Shown one piece after another: positions 47,984 through 57,901 of a DNA stretch of 64,000 bases (positions are counted from its first letter, which is position 1; each line of letters starts with the position of its first letter). The DNA is taken from positions 868,001 to 932,000 of the forward strand of contig NZ_MKEQ01000001.1 in assembly GCF_001875655.1 (NCBI RefSeq), read 5' to 3'. The stretch is from Enterobacter hormaechei ATCC 49162 (GTDB lineage: Bacteria > Pseudomonadota > Gammaproteobacteria > Enterobacterales > Enterobacteriaceae). A model generated the notes under the pieces. The model did not search any database and was not told the origin of the DNA. It was given only the letters and a program-made list of their open reading frames with translations. Position numbers and translations under genes: made by a program.

Positions 47984-48279
47984 TTTATTTAAGGAGTCCG
48001 TACAACATAAAAAGAGACCGTCACGGTCTCGGAAACTTTCTTGCGGATCAATGACAAGGCGACCATAGAAAGGTAACAAATTATAAAAAGCCGCAAATAA
48101 CATAGCAATATTTTCTTCTTTCATTTTTTGAATAAGAACGATCTCAAAACGCGTTTTATTTTATATGCCCGAAGAAGGTTATTTGTCAGCATTCATTTTT
48201 AAAATCATACTGTTATTTACGTTGCCTTCCTGCCAAACGGTGCCAGGCTTAAAAGAACCCATGCTAAAAGGAGGTTATG

Positions 48280-49212
48280 ATGGCTTCAATTTATACGCTG
48301 ACGCTCTCCCCTTCCCTCGACTCCGCGACGATGACGCCGCAAATCTACCCGGAAGGTAAGCTACGCTGTAGCGCCCCGGTGTTTGAGCCGGGCGGCGGCG
48401 GCATTAACGTGGCGCGCGCCGTTACCCATCTCGGCGGAAAAGCCACCGCCATTTTCCCTGCTGGCGGTGCTACGGGAGAGCATCTGGTTGCGTTGCTGGC
48501 AGATGAACAAGTTGCCGTGGACACCGTAGACGCCAAAGACTGGACCCGGCAAAACCTGCATGTCCATGTTGAATCCAGCGGCGAACAGTATCGTTTTGTT
48601 ATGCCGGGGGCGAAGCTGAGCGATGATGAGTTTCGTCAACTGGAAGAGAAAGTGCTGACCATTGAAAGCGGTTCATTGCTGGTGATCAGCGGTAGCCTGC
48701 CGCCGGGCGTCAAAACAGAAAAGCTGACGGGGCTGGTTCAGGCGGTGCTCCAGCGCGGCATTCGCTGCATTGTCGATAGCTCAGGCGACGCTCTGAAAGC
48801 GGCGTTAGAACCCGGCCAACTTGAACTCGTCAAACCTAACCAGAAAGAGCTTAGTGCGCTGGTTAATCGCGAACTTAACCAGCCTGATGACGTGCGTACT
48901 GCCGCAGAAGAGCTGGTACGTACCGGCAAAGCGCATCGCGTTGTGGTCTCTCTCGGTCCTCAGGGTGCGCTGGCCGTCGACAAGACGGGCTATGTACAGG
49001 TCGTTCCTCCGCCAATGAAAAGCCAGAGCACCGTGGGTGCAGGTGACAGTATGGTTGGCGCGATGGTGCTGAAGCTGGCGCAGGGCGCTTCGCTTCTGGA
49101 GATGGCACGCTATGGCGTCGCGGCAGGGAGTGCAGCCACCATCAATCAGGGAACGCGTCTGTGTTCGCTTGCGGATACGCAGAAAATTGTCGATTACCTG
49201 GCGAAAAGCTGA
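48280..49212 (+). CDS. pfkB: 6-phosphofructokinase II
   Basis: 310 aa PfkB-family sugar kinase, the minor phosphofructokinase of glycolysis. Two consecutive ATGs (48277, 48280) follow AAGGAGG; the second gives better spacing and the conserved MASIYTLTLSPSLD start. Motifs: PGGGGINVARA for fructose-6-phosphate, and STVGAGDSMVGA with the catalytic Asp. A loose hairpin (CTTCCCC...GGGGAAG, about 49219-49241) lies after the stop but has no T-run. Confidence 0.96.
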   Translation: MASIYTLTLSPSLDSATMTPQIYPEGKLRCSAPVFEPGGGGINVARAVTHLGGKATAIFPAGGATGEHLVALLADEQVAVDTVDAKDWTRQNLHVHVESSGEQYRFVMPGAKLSDDEFRQLEEKVLTIESGSLLVISGSLPPGVKTEKLTGLVQAVLQRGIRCIVDSSGDALKAALEPGQLELVKPNQKELSALVNRELNQPDDVRTAAEELVRTGKAHRVVVSLGPQGALAVDKTGYVQVVPPPMKSQSTVGAGDSMVGAMVLKLAQGASLLEMARYGVAAGSAATINQGTRLCSLADTQKIVDYLAKS

Positions 49213-49303
49213 ACGTACTTCCCCTTCCTGTGGAGGGGGAAGTCGCCAAATATGGCTCATCGACTATGCTAAGAAAACTTTCAGGATAACAACGAGGTGA
49301 AAT

Positions 49304-49594
49304 ATGAGCAGTGGTGATATCACCCGCTACGTCGTAACGGTCAATATTCATGAAGCATCGCTGACCGAACTGAATGAACTCAACAACGCGTTCACGCGGG
49401 CAAATTTTCAACTTACGCTGACGGACGATGAAGGCAATATTCATGATCTCGGCTCGCTGGCGTTTGGCCTGATAAGCCCGCTAAGTCAGGAAGAGGTGAA
49501 GGCGCTGGCCAGTAGCCTGGTGGAAAGCGTGACTGACAAAGCGACAGAAATTGACGTGGATAGCTGGGAAAACTGGCATAAAAAAGAACAATAA
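49304..49594 (+). CDS. ydiZ: YdiZ, conserved protein of unknown function
   Basis: 96 aa, cytoplasmic: ITRYVVTVNIHEASLTELNE and DDEGNIHDLGSLAFGLISPL are conserved with E. coli YdiZ. No catalytic motif. It follows pfkB by 91 bp and precedes yniA by 105 bp. AACGAGGTG is the ribosome site. Confidence 0.9.
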   Translation: MSSGDITRYVVTVNIHEASLTELNELNNAFTRANFQLTLTDDEGNIHDLGSLAFGLISPLSQEEVKALASSLVESVTDKATEIDVDSWENWHKKEQ

Positions 49595-49699
49595 GTGCCC
49601 TGTACAAAATTAAACCGCTCAGTTGTGCGTTAGTTCCTGTTTTTTTATGGGCGTTCTGCGCTAACTTTATGATCTGGCAGACAACATGGGAGAGACATC

Positions 49700-50560
49700 A
49701 TGTGGCAGGCTATCAGTCATCTTTTAAGTGAGCAACTGGGTGAAGGTGAAATTGAACTGCGTAACGAACTGCCAGGCGGAGAGATCCATGCCGCATGGCA
49801 TTTACGTTACGCCGGGCGCGATCTTTTCGTTAAGTGTGATGAACGTGAATTACTCCCCATTTTTACTGCCGAAGCCGATCAGCTTGAGCTGTTATCGCGC
49901 AGTAAAACCGTCACCGTGCCGCAGGTTTTAGCCGTCGGCAGCGATCGTGACTATAGCTTTCTGGTGATGAACTATCTTCCGGCGCGTCCTCTGGATGCCC
50001 ATAACGCCTTTATTCTCGGGCAACAGATTGCCCGTTTGCACCAGTGGAGCGATCAACCTCAGTTCGGGCTCGATTTCGATAACGATCTCTCCACCACGCC
50101 GCAGCCAAACGCGTGGCAGCGCCGGTGGTCGACATTTTTCGCTGAGCAGCGCATCGGCTGGCAGCTGGAGCTGGCCGCTGAAAAGGGATTAGCGTTCGGC
50201 AACATCGACGCGATTGTTGAACACGTTCAGCAGCGTCTGGCTTCACATCAGCCTCAGGCGTCCCTTCTGCACGGTGATTTATGGTCGAATAACTGTGCGC
50301 TCGGGCCTGATGGCCCCTATATATTTGACCCGGCCTGCTACTGGGGCGACAGAGAGTGTGACCTCGCGATGCTGCCGTTGCACCCTGAACAGCCGCCGCA
50401 AATTTATGATGGCTATCAGTCTGTCTCGCCGCTTCCCCTGGATTTCCTCGAACGTCAGCCGGTTTATCAGCTGTACACCTTGCTAAACCGGGCTATTTTG
50501 TTTGGCGGAAACCATCTGGTCAATGCCCAGCGGGCGCTGGATCGTATTCTGGCGGCATAG
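49700..50560 (+). CDS. yniA: YniA, fructosamine-3-kinase-family protein
   Basis: 286 aa aminoglycoside phosphotransferase-fold kinase. The N-lobe has the Lys-containing DLFVKCDERELLPIF; the catalytic loop is LLHGDLWSNNCAL and the metal loop FDPACYWGDRECDLAM. The family phosphorylates ketosamines on glycated proteins so that they break down; E. coli YniA was linked to heat response. Substrate of this protein was not proven. Confidence 0.93.
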   Translation: MWQAISHLLSEQLGEGEIELRNELPGGEIHAAWHLRYAGRDLFVKCDERELLPIFTAEADQLELLSRSKTVTVPQVLAVGSDRDYSFLVMNYLPARPLDAHNAFILGQQIARLHQWSDQPQFGLDFDNDLSTTPQPNAWQRRWSTFFAEQRIGWQLELAAEKGLAFGNIDAIVEHVQQRLASHQPQASLLHGDLWSNNCALGPDGPYIFDPACYWGDRECDLAMLPLHPEQPPQIYDGYQSVSPLPLDFLERQPVYQLYTLLNRAILFGGNHLVNAQRALDRILAA

Positions 50561-50593
50561 CGGGAGGGGGCAACATCACGCCCCCTTTAGCAT

Positions 50594-51130
50594 TTACAGG
50601 AAGCCAAGCAGCGTAAAGAAGAAATACCCGGCCACAATGATAACGATCGGCAGGACGTAGAGCGGGAAAAACTGCACAAAAATGGTATGACGCGGAACGA
50701 CAATGCGCGATTCAATCTGCTCGCGGCTCATCCCGTCCGGGCCTTTCGCCTTCTCAAGTATCAGTTGATCTTCCACCCCTTCGCGTAAAAAGCGGGTCTG
50801 GCGGCTCATGCGCGCGCCGGAGGCCTGCAACGCCATCGCGATGAATATTAACGCATAGATTATCCAGAATCCGATATTAAGCTGGTTGTGAAAATCCGGC
50901 GTGGGCGAGTTGAACCAGAAGACGTTCAGGAACGGGGTGTTGAACCGCATCATCTCAATCATGACGTGGGCAAAATCAAGCATGACGGCATTAATGCCCG
51001 GCTGTTTTTCGCTGTGATCGTACATAAATTTGAGTACGGAGATCAGCGTTGAAATCAGGGCGGGAATGAAAATAACCCAACCAGCAATACGTTTTAAGAC
51101 CGCGATGCGTCCAGCCTGTTGATACGTCAT
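50594..51130 (-). CDS. yniB: YniB, inner-membrane protein
   Basis: 178 aa with three likely membrane segments (about 15-35, 83-103, 152-175) and conserved FWFNSPTPDFHNQLNIGFWI between them. Unknown function. Ribosome site GAGGAAC. Divergent from hxpB, convergent with yniA, as in E. coli. Confidence 0.9.
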   Translation of the reverse strand: MTYQQAGRIAVLKRIAGWVIFIPALISTLISVLKFMYDHSEKQPGINAVMLDFAHVMIEMMRFNTPFLNVFWFNSPTPDFHNQLNIGFWIIYALIFIAMALQASGARMSRQTRFLREGVEDQLILEKAKGPDGMSREQIESRIVVPRHTIFVQFFPLYVLPIVIIVAGYFFFTLLGFL

Positions 51131-51272
51131 TCGTTCCTCTTCATAAAGACGCGTTATTTGTGCCTAAGTCTACCTGCTGTCGGTCATTTTCGCCCGATCT
51201 TTGAATGCAATATGCTAAATTGCTTGTGCTTAGCACCGTTCGTCTTACCCCCCAAGATAAGGAGATGTTGTA

Positions 51273-51944
51273 ATGTCGACACCGCGCCAGATACTTGCCG
51301 CTATTTTTGACATGGATGGATTGCTGATTGATTCCGAACCCCTGTGGGATCGGGCTGAACTGGACGTGATGGCCAGCCTTGGCGTCGATATCAGTCGTCG
51401 TAACGAGCTTCCCGATACCCTGGGGCTGCGCATCGATATGGTGGTTGATCTTTGGTATGCCCACCAGCCATGGGTTGGCCCGGACCGCGACGAAGTCACG
51501 GCGCGTATTATCAACCGCGCTATCTCCCTCGTAGAAGAGTATAAGCCTCTGTTACCGGGCGTACATGACGCTATCGCCCTGTGCAAGGCGCAAGGGCTAA
51601 AAGTGGGGCTGGCCTCCGCCTCACCGCTGCATATGCTGGAAAAAGTGCTGACGATGTTCGGGCTGCGCGACAGTTTCGACGCGCTGGCCTCGGCCGAAAA
51701 GCTTCCTTACAGCAAGCCGCATCCGCAGGTGTATATGGATTGCGCCGCAAAACTGGGACTGGATCCGCTTACCTGCGTGGCGCTGGAAGATTCAGTTAAC
51801 GGCATGGTGGCGTCTAAAGCTGCACGTATGCGCTCTATCGTTGTACCGGCTGAAGAAGGCCGACACGATCCCCGTTTTGCCCTCGCGGATGTCAGGCTGA
51901 CGTCTCTTGAAGAATTGACTGCCCGCCATTTGCGCGGGGAGTAA
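51273..51944 (+). CDS. hxpB: Hexitol phosphatase B (YniC)
   Basis: 223 aa HAD-superfamily phosphatase. Motif I FDMDGLLIDSEPL (Asp13/Asp15), Ser in ASASPLHM, Lys in YSKPHPQVY and the acidic EDSVNGM. E. coli YniC dephosphorylates hexitol phosphates and 2-deoxyglucose-6-phosphate. Ribosome site AAGGAG. The hairpin CAGGCAGC-TTCG-GCTGCCTG (51953-51972) follows the stop and is probably its terminator. Confidence 0.94.
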   Translation: MSTPRQILAAIFDMDGLLIDSEPLWDRAELDVMASLGVDISRRNELPDTLGLRIDMVVDLWYAHQPWVGPDRDEVTARIINRAISLVEEYKPLLPGVHDAIALCKAQGLKVGLASASPLHMLEKVLTMFGLRDSFDALASAEKLPYSKPHPQVYMDCAAKLGLDPLTCVALEDSVNGMVASKAARMRSIVVPAEEGRHDPRFALADVRLTSLEELTARHLRGE

Positions 51945-51952
51945 TGCTCCTT

Positions 51953-51972
51953 CAGGCAGCTTCGGCTGCCTG
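51953..51972 (+). terminator. Hairpin after hxpB
   Basis: CAGGCAGC-TTCG-GCTGCCTG: perfect 8-bp arms with a stable UUCG loop. T-run is weak. Confidence 0.65.
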
Positions 51973-52072
51973 CTTCACAAAATCAAAACATCGTTTTACT
52001 TTATTTGCTTTTCTCATTCCAGGCTCCTATCCTTACGTGCAGAATGACAATAATCTGACTTCTGAGGCGCGT

Positions 52073-52834
52073 ATGATACTGGATGCTTTTACTCTGGCAG
52101 GAAAAGTGGCGATCGTAACCGGGTGCGATACCGGTCTGGGGCAAGGCATGGCTATTGCCCTCGCCCAGGCAGGCTGCGATATCGTGGGAGTTAACCGCAA
52201 GGTTCCTGACGAAACGGCTGCGCGCGTGACGGCGCTGGGACGACGCTTTTTCGCGATCCGCGCCGATCTTGGCAAGCAGGCGAGCATTCAGAGCGTGGTG
52301 GATACCGCAGTCGCTGAGATGGGACGCATCGATATTCTGGTTAACAATGCTGGCACCATCCGCCGTGCCGATGCACTGGAATTTAGCGAGAAGGACTGGG
52401 ACGAGGTCATCGATCTCAATCTGAAATCGGTCTTTTTCCTCTCCCAGGCAGTGGCCAGACAGTTTATTGCGCAGGGTCAGGGCGGCAAGATCATTAACAT
52501 TGCCTCCATGCTCTCCTTCCAGGGCGGCATCCGGGTGCCCTCTTACACGGCCTCCAAAAGCGGCGTGCTGGGCCTCACCCGCCTGCTGGCGAACGAATGG
52601 GCGGCGCGGGGGATTAACGTGAACGCTATTGCGCCGGGCTATATGGCGACAAATAACACCCGGCAACTTCGTGATGATGAGCAGCGCAGCCAGGCGATCC
52701 TTGACCGTATTCCGGCGGGCCGCTGGGGACTGCCGGAAGATTTGCAGGGTCCGGTGGTGTTTCTGGCCTCGTCAGCGTCCGATTACGTTAACGGCCATAC
52801 CCTCGCCGTAGACGGTGGCTGGCTGGCGCGCTAG
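52073..52834 (+). CDS. kduD: KduD-like 2-dehydro-3-deoxy-gluconate 5-dehydrogenase
   Basis: 253 aa from the ATG at 52073 (MILDAFTLAGKVAIV), the same length as E. coli KduD; the longer opening from 51944 runs through the hxpB terminator. Short-chain dehydrogenase: TGCDTGLGQG nucleotide motif (17-26), NNAG, active-site Ser with YTASK, and APGYMATNNT and YVNGHTLAVDGGW near the end. KduD makes or uses 2-keto-3-deoxygluconate in pectin/hexuronate use. No kduI or transporter is nearby, so it is an orphan here. It is not at this place in E. coli. Confidence 0.85.
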   Translation: MILDAFTLAGKVAIVTGCDTGLGQGMAIALAQAGCDIVGVNRKVPDETAARVTALGRRFFAIRADLGKQASIQSVVDTAVAEMGRIDILVNNAGTIRRADALEFSEKDWDEVIDLNLKSVFFLSQAVARQFIAQGQGGKIINIASMLSFQGGIRVPSYTASKSGVLGLTRLLANEWAARGINVNAIAPGYMATNNTRQLRDDEQRSQAILDRIPAGRWGLPEDLQGPVVFLASSASDYVNGHTLAVDGGWLAR

Positions 52835-52895
52835 CCGCGCGCTTGTGACAAAGAGTTACACCGTCACCTCTTTCGCACACTGTATAAAAACCCTA

Positions 52896-52915
52896 TACTG
52901 TATGAATCGACAGCT
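52896..52915 (+). promoter_or_regulatory. LexA box of ydjM
   Basis: CTGT-ATGAATCG-ACAG (52898-52913), a perfect CTGT-N8-ACAG SOS box preceded by TA. A second CTGT (52880-52883) upstream has no good partner half. E. coli ydjM is a LexA target. Confidence 0.9.
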
Positions 52916-52935
52916 TACCGGGTTTTATTTTTATC

Positions 52936-53526
52936 ATGACGGCGGAAGGCCACCTGCTTTTTTCACTTGCTTGTGCAGTGTTTGCCAAAAACGCTGAACT
53001 GACCCCTGTGCTGGCACAGGGGGACTGGTGGCATATTGTCCCTTCTGCCGTGCTGACCTGCCTGCTGCCAGACATTGATCATCCCAAATCATTCCTTGGT
53101 CAGCGGCTGAAGTGGATTTCAAAACCCATCGCCAGAGCCTTTGGTCATCGCGGATTTACCCACAGCCTGCTGGCCGTGTTTGGCCTGTTAACGCTCTTCT
53201 ATTTGAAGGTCCCTGAGAGCTGGATCGTCCCGGCGGATGCCATTCAGGGCATGGTGCTCGGCTACTTAAGCCATATCCTCGCTGATATGCTGACCCCAGC
53301 GGGCGTTCCGCTGCTCTGGCCCTGCCGCTGGCGTTTCCGCCTTCCGATCCTCGTACCGCAAAAAGGCAACCAGCTGGAGCGCGTTCTGTGCATGGCGCTG
53401 TTTGCGTATGCCATCTGGATGCCGCAGACATTGCCCGAAAATGGTGCAGTGCGCTGGTCATCGCAGATGATCAACTCGCTGCAATTTCAGTTCAATCGTT
53501 TTATTAATCACCAGATTGAACATTAA
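52936..53526 (+). CDS. ydjM: YdjM, LexA-regulated inner-membrane metal-hydrolase-like protein
   Basis: 196 aa YdjM/DUF457 family with conserved His/Asp sites: MTAEGHLLFSLACAVF, PDIDHPKS, FGHRGFTHSLL and YLSHILADMLTPAGVPLLWP. Four or more membrane segments. Family members are called metal-dependent hydrolases; the substrate is unknown. SOS-inducible in view of the LexA box 22 bp before the start. Confidence 0.93.
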   Translation: MTAEGHLLFSLACAVFAKNAELTPVLAQGDWWHIVPSAVLTCLLPDIDHPKSFLGQRLKWISKPIARAFGHRGFTHSLLAVFGLLTLFYLKVPESWIVPADAIQGMVLGYLSHILADMLTPAGVPLLWPCRWRFRLPILVPQKGNQLERVLCMALFAYAIWMPQTLPENGAVRWSSQMINSLQFQFNRFINHQIEH

Positions 53527-53653
53527 ACCGACAATATAATCACTTTTGTCATAAACCATTCCATATGGATATAAGCGCGACATCACACTTCTGATAACCT
53601 TGCGCCAACAGGTTCGGTAAAAACCGACCATATAATAAATCAGGAGAACGGGG

Positions 53654-55045
53654 ATGAATTTTCCACTCATCGCGAACATTGTCGTGTTCGTCGTATTGCT
53701 ATTGCTTCTCGCCCAGGCTCGCCACAAACAGTGGAGCCTGGCAAAAAAGGTACTGGTCGGTCTGGTCATGGGCGTGGTGTTTGGCCTGGCCTTACACGCC
53801 ATTTACGGCTCTGATAGCCCGGTACTGAAGGATTCCATTCAGTGGTTCAACATTGTCGGTAACGGCTATGTACAGCTGCTGCAAATGATCGTTATGCCGC
53901 TGGTGTTCGCCTCTATTCTGAGCGCCGTAGCCCGTCTGCATAATGCTTCTCAACTGGGTAAAATTAGTTTCCTGACCATTGGTACCCTGCTCTTTACCAC
54001 GCTGATTGCCGCGCTGGTGGGTGTGCTGGTGACCAATCTGTTTGGCCTGACCGCTGAAGGTCTGGTGCAGGGTAGCGCTGAAACCGCGCGTCTGACGGCA
54101 ATTGAGACCAACTACGTGGGTAAAGTGGCCGATCTGACCGTGCCGCAGATGGTGCTCTCCTTCATTCCGAAGAATCCGTTCGCTGACCTGACCGGTGCAA
54201 GCCCAACCTCCATTATTAGCGTGGTGATTTTCGCGGCGTTCCTGGGCGTGGCTGCACTGAAGCTGCTGAAGGACGATGCGCCGAAAGGCGAGCGCGTACT
54301 CATTGCCATCGATACCCTGCAAAGCTGGGTGATGAAGCTGGTGCGTCTGGTCATGCAACTGACGCCGTACGGTGTTCTGGCGCTGATGACCAAAGTCGTT
54401 GCAGGATCGAACCTGCAAGACATTATCAAGCTTGGCAGCTTCGTGATTGCTTCGTACCTGGGGCTGGGCATTATGTTTGTTGTGCACGGTATCCTGCTGG
54501 GCGTGAACGGCGTTAGCCCGCTGAAATATTTCCGCAAAGTCTGGCCAGTGCTGACCTTCGCCTTCACCAGCCGTTCCAGCGCGGCCTCTATCCCGCTGAA
54601 CGTGGAAGCGCAGACCCGTCGTCTGGGCGTACCGGAGTCTATCGCCAGCTTCTCGGCCTCCTTTGGCGCGACCATCGGGCAGAACGGCTGTGCGGGTCTC
54701 TACCCGGCTATGCTGGCCGTAATGGTTGCCCCAACCGTGGGTATCAACCCGCTGGATCCGGTCTGGATTGCGACGCTGGTGGGTATCGTGACCATTAGCT
54801 CCGCCGGTGTGGCGGGCGTGGGCGGCGGCGCGACCTTCGCTGCGCTGATCGTTCTGCCTGCGCTGGGACTGCCGGTGACGCTGGTTGCCCTGCTGATCTC
54901 TGTTGAACCGCTGATCGATATGGGCCGTACCGCGCTGAACGTGAGCGGCTCAATGACCGCTGGCACCCTGACCAGCCAGTGGCTGAAGCAGACCGACAAA
55001 ACGATTCTCGAGAGTGAAGAAGATGCCGAACTGGCACATCGTTAA
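53654..55045 (+). CDS. tcyP: TcyP, L-cystine:cation symporter
   Basis: 463 aa DAACS-family (glutamate/cystine) transporter with about eight membrane spans and the two hairpins; signature [17 protein letters not shown] and the NAxNx-like [19 protein letters not shown]. coli TcyP (YdjN) is the main cystine importer under CysB control. CAGGAGAACGGGG is its ribosome site. A terminator follows. Confidence 0.94.
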   Translation: MNFPLIANIVVFVVLLLLLAQARHKQWSLAKKVLVGLVMGVVFGLALHAIYGSDSPVLKDSIQWFNIVGNGYVQLLQMIVMPLVFASILSAVARLHNASQLGKISFLTIGTLLFTTLIAALVGVLVTNLFGLTAEGLVQGSAETARLTAIETNYVGKVADLTVPQMVLSFIPKNPFADLTGASPTSIISVVIFAAFLGVAALKLLKDDAPKGERVLIAIDTLQSWVMKLVRLVMQLTPYGVLALMTKVVAGSNLQDIIKLGSFVIASYLGLGIMFVVHGILLGVNGVSPLKYFRKVWPVLTFAFTSRSSAASIPLNVEAQTRRLGVPESIASFSASFGATIGQNGCAGLYPAMLAVMVAPTVGINPLDPVWIATLVGIVTISSAGVAGVGGGATFAALIVLPALGLPVTLVALLISVEPLIDMGRTALNVSGSMTAGTLTSQWLKQTDKTILESEEDAELAHR

Positions 55046-55060
55046 TCACTACTGAAAGAA

Positions 55061-55086
55061 AAAAACCGCCTGCGGGCGGTTTTTTT
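55061..55086. terminator. Terminator between tcyP and cedA
   Basis: AAACCGCC-TGC-GGGCGGTTT with A and T runs; serves convergent tcyP and cedA. Confidence 0.9.
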
Positions 55087-55093
55087 ATGGCTG

Positions 55094-55333
55094 TTATTCT
55101 TCAACCTCTTCATCCTGACGGGTCTGCACTGCCCATCGCTGCGCCGATTCTGGCACCGAAAACGCAGGGGAGCGACGGAAGTGCTCGCCAATCAGCACGA
55201 AGGCAACGTATTTACCCCGTAACATCCAGACATCGCGAAAACCATCCACTTTCAGGGCATGGTCAGGCGGCGCGGGTTCAACGCGGGGCACATAGCTAAT
55301 AACCTGGCGGTTTTGTTGACGAAGAGGTTTCAT
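55094..55333 (-). CDS. cedA: CedA, cell division activator / RNA polymerase-binding protein
   Basis: 79 aa from the ATG at 55333 (MKPLRQQNRQVISYVPRVEP); a GTG five codons earlier is less likely. Very like E. coli CedA (FRDVWMLRGKYVAFVL, RSPAF, VPESAQRWA). CedA restores division in over-replicating dnaAcos cells and was seen to bind RNA polymerase. No strong ribosome site is seen. Divergent from katE. Confidence 0.92.
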   Translation of the reverse strand: MKPLRQQNRQVISYVPRVEPAPPDHALKVDGFRDVWMLRGKYVAFVLIGEHFRRSPAFSVPESAQRWAVQTRQDEEVEE

Positions 55334-55489
55334 AAGCGACGGGTTCACTAAAACAAATTCTTAAAGCAGGAAATTTCTATCATAGCCGATTCTCCCCCCA
55401 CCCGTCGCGCCTGACGTGTGGCAGATGGCTCCTTTCGCTAATCACTTATCTGAAAACGCTTAGTTCGCCTGCTAATTCATCACATTGTT

Positions 55490-55499
55490 CTATCCTTAA
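55490..55499 (+). promoter_or_regulatory. Sigma-S-type -10 element of katE
   Basis: CTATCCTTAA agrees with the sigma-S consensus CTATACTTAA except for one base; 37 bp upstream of the katE start. E. coli katE is a model RpoS-dependent gene. Confidence 0.75.
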
Positions 55500-55535
55500 T
55501 AGGGTTTTCAGGAACGAACTAAGGAGAAGCGTGCA

Positions 55536-57785
55536 ATGTCGAACAACGATAAACCACATCAAGCCCCCATTCATGGCACCGAAGAATCTCAACCGGGAAT
55601 GGACTCACTCGCCCCTGCGGATGGTTCTCATAAACCCTCCCCTGGCCCTTCGGCGCCGGGCGAGCAACCGACTGCGCCGGGAAGCATGAAGTCACCCGAT
55701 GCGGATAACGAGAAGTTAAAATCTCTCGACCCGCATCGCAAAGGGGGTGAAGGCTATGCGCTGACCACCAATCAGGGCGTGCGTATCGCCGACGATCAGA
55801 ACTCCCTGCGCGCCGGAACGCGCGGCCCGACGCTGCTGGAAGATTTCATCCTGCGGGAAAAAATCACCCACTTCGACCATGAGCGTATCCCTGAACGTAT
55901 CGTTCACGCGCGCGGCTCCGCGGCGCACGGCTATTTCCAGCCGTACAAGAGCCTGAAAGAGATCACGAAAGCGGATTTCCTTTCCGACCCGAACAAAATC
56001 ACACCGGTGTTTGTACGCTTCTCTACCGTACAGGGCGGCGCTGGCTCGGCTGACACGGTGCGTGATATCCGCGGCTTCGCCACTAAATTCTATACCGAAG
56101 AGGGTATTTTCGACCTGGTGGGGAATAACACTCCGGTGTTCTTCATTCAGGATGCGCATAAGTTTCCTGACTTTGTCCATGCGGTAAAACCAGAGCCTCA
56201 CTGGGCCATACCGCAGGGACAAAGTGCGCATGACACCTTCTGGGACTACGTCTCGCTGCAACCGGAAACCCTGCACAACGTGATGTGGGCGATGTCTGAC
56301 CGGGGGATCCCACGCAGCTATCGCACCATGGAAGGGTTTGGGATCCACACCTTCCGTCTGATCAATGCCGAAGGCAAGGCAACGTTCGTGCGTTTCCACT
56401 GGAAACCGGTCGCGGGGAAAGCGTCCCTGGTGTGGGATGAAGCGCAGAAGCTCACCGGGCGCGATCCGGACTTCCACCGTCGCGAACTGTGGGAATCCAT
56501 TGAAGCCGGTGATTTCCCGGAATACGAGCTGGGGTTGCAGCTGATCCCGGAAGAGGACGAGTTCAAATTCGACTTCGACCTGCTCGATCCAACCAAGCTT
56601 ATTCCGGAAGAGCTGGTGCCGGTTCAACTGGTAGGCAAAATGGTGCTTAATCGCAACCCGGATAACTTCTTCGCGGAGAATGAGCAGGCTGCGTTCCACC
56701 CGGGCCATATTGTGCCGGGGCTGGATTTCACCAACGATCCGCTGCTCCAGGGCCGTCTGTTCTCTTACACCGATACGCAGATCAGCCGTCTCGGTGGTCC
56801 CAACTTCCACGAGATCCCAATCAACCGTCCGACCTGCCCGTACCATAACTTCCAGCGTGACGGAATGCATCGCCAGGATATCGATACCAACCCGGCAAAC
56901 TACGAACCGAACTCCATTAACGATAACTGGCCGCGTGAAACTCCACCGGGGCCAAAACGTGGCGGATTCGAGTCGTATCAAGAGCGCGTGGACGGAACAA
57001 AAATTCGTGAGCGCAGCCCGTCGTTTGGTGAGTATTACGCTCATCCTCGCCTGTTCTGGAACAGCCAGACCCCGATTGAACAGCAGCACATTATCGGCGG
57101 TTTCAGCTTTGAACTGAGCAAAGTGGTGCGAACCTATATTCGTGAGCGCGTGGTCGACCATCTGGCGCACATTGATATTCAGCTCGCACAGGGCGTGGCG
57201 AATAATCTCGGCATCACGCTGACTGACGAGCAATGCCATGCCGCACCGCCAAAAGACGTGAACGGGCTGAAGAAGGATCCTTCCCTGAGCCTGTATGCGG
57301 TACCTGGCGGGTCAATTAAAGGCCGCGTGGTGGCTATCCTGCTGAACGATAAACCCCGCGCCAGCGACGTGCTGGGGATCATGAAGGCGCTCAAAACCCA
57401 GGGCGTGCATGCCAAACTGCTTTACTCACGTATGGGCGAAGTGACGGCCGACGATGGCTCCGTCCTGCCGATTGCCGCGACCTTCGCCGGGGCACCGTCG
57501 TTGACAGTTGATGCGGTGATTATGCCGTGCGGCGACGTGGAGAGTCTGATCGGCAATGGCGATGCCGCCTATTATCTGCTGGAAGCCTATAAGCACCTGA
57601 AGCCAATCGCCCTGGCAGGCGATGCGCGGAAGTTTAAATCTCTACTGAAGGTACCGGATCAAGGGGAAGAAGGTATTGTCGAAGGTGATAACGTTGACGA
57701 TGCGTTTATGACCCGGTTGTTTGACCTGCTCGCCGCCCACCGCGTGTGGTCGCGCAGCAGTAAGATCGACCAGATACCGGCGTAA
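55536..57785 (+). CDS. katE: Catalase HPII
   Basis: 749 aa large-subunit monofunctional catalase. An N-terminal arm of about 75 low-complexity residues is followed by the core with the active-site His in [14 protein letters not shown] and Asn in [12 protein letters not shown], heme-ligand Tyr in RLFSYTDTQ, and a C-terminal flavodoxin-like domain (from about 600, [15 protein letters not shown]). It breaks down H2O2 in stationary phase. Ribosome site AAGGAG. Confidence 0.98.
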   Translation: MSNNDKPHQAPIHGTEESQPGMDSLAPADGSHKPSPGPSAPGEQPTAPGSMKSPDADNEKLKSLDPHRKGGEGYALTTNQGVRIADDQNSLRAGTRGPTLLEDFILREKITHFDHERIPERIVHARGSAAHGYFQPYKSLKEITKADFLSDPNKITPVFVRFSTVQGGAGSADTVRDIRGFATKFYTEEGIFDLVGNNTPVFFIQDAHKFPDFVHAVKPEPHWAIPQGQSAHDTFWDYVSLQPETLHNVMWAMSDRGIPRSYRTMEGFGIHTFRLINAEGKATFVRFHWKPVAGKASLVWDEAQKLTGRDPDFHRRELWESIEAGDFPEYELGLQLIPEEDEFKFDFDLLDPTKLIPEELVPVQLVGKMVLNRNPDNFFAENEQAAFHPGHIVPGLDFTNDPLLQGRLFSYTDTQISRLGGPNFHEIPINRPTCPYHNFQRDGMHRQDIDTNPANYEPNSINDNWPRETPPGPKRGGFESYQERVDGTKIRERSPSFGEYYAHPRLFWNSQTPIEQQHIIGGFSFELSKVVRTYIRERVVDHLAHIDIQLAQGVANNLGITLTDEQCHAAPPKDVNGLKKDPSLSLYAVPGGSIKGRVVAILLNDKPRASDVLGIMKALKTQGVHAKLLYSRMGEVTADDGSVLPIAATFAGAPSLTVDAVIMPCGDVESLIGNGDAAYYLLEAYKHLKPIALAGDARKFKSLLKVPDQGEEGIVEGDNVDDAFMTRLFDLLAAHRVWSRSSKIDQIPA

Positions 57786-57814
57786 ACAACCATACCCGGT
57801 TGTGCGGCCTGAAG

Positions 57815-57834
57815 CCCTCTCCCACAGGAGAGGG
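57815..57834. repeat. Short dispersed palindrome
   Basis: CCCTCTCC-CACA-GGAGAGGG. This sort of hairpin is commonly seen in Enterobacter and related intergenic regions. Confidence 0.6.
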
Positions 57835-57846
57835 AGAAACCAAAAA

Positions 57847-57874
57847 AAAACGGTAACCAAAAGGTTACCGTTTT
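57847..57874. terminator. Bidirectional terminator between katE and chbG
   Basis: AAAACGGTAACC-AAAA-GGTTACCGTTTT: perfect 12-bp arms between convergent genes. Confidence 0.93.
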
Positions 57875-57901
57875 GCTTTTACCTCGCCACCGGGCTTTGT
57901 C

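Noticed and set aside
55716-57239. Long open frame (507 codons) on the minus strand opposite katE
   Set aside because: It is antisense to the full-length, highly conserved catalase gene; such mirror frames come from GC-rich codon bias.
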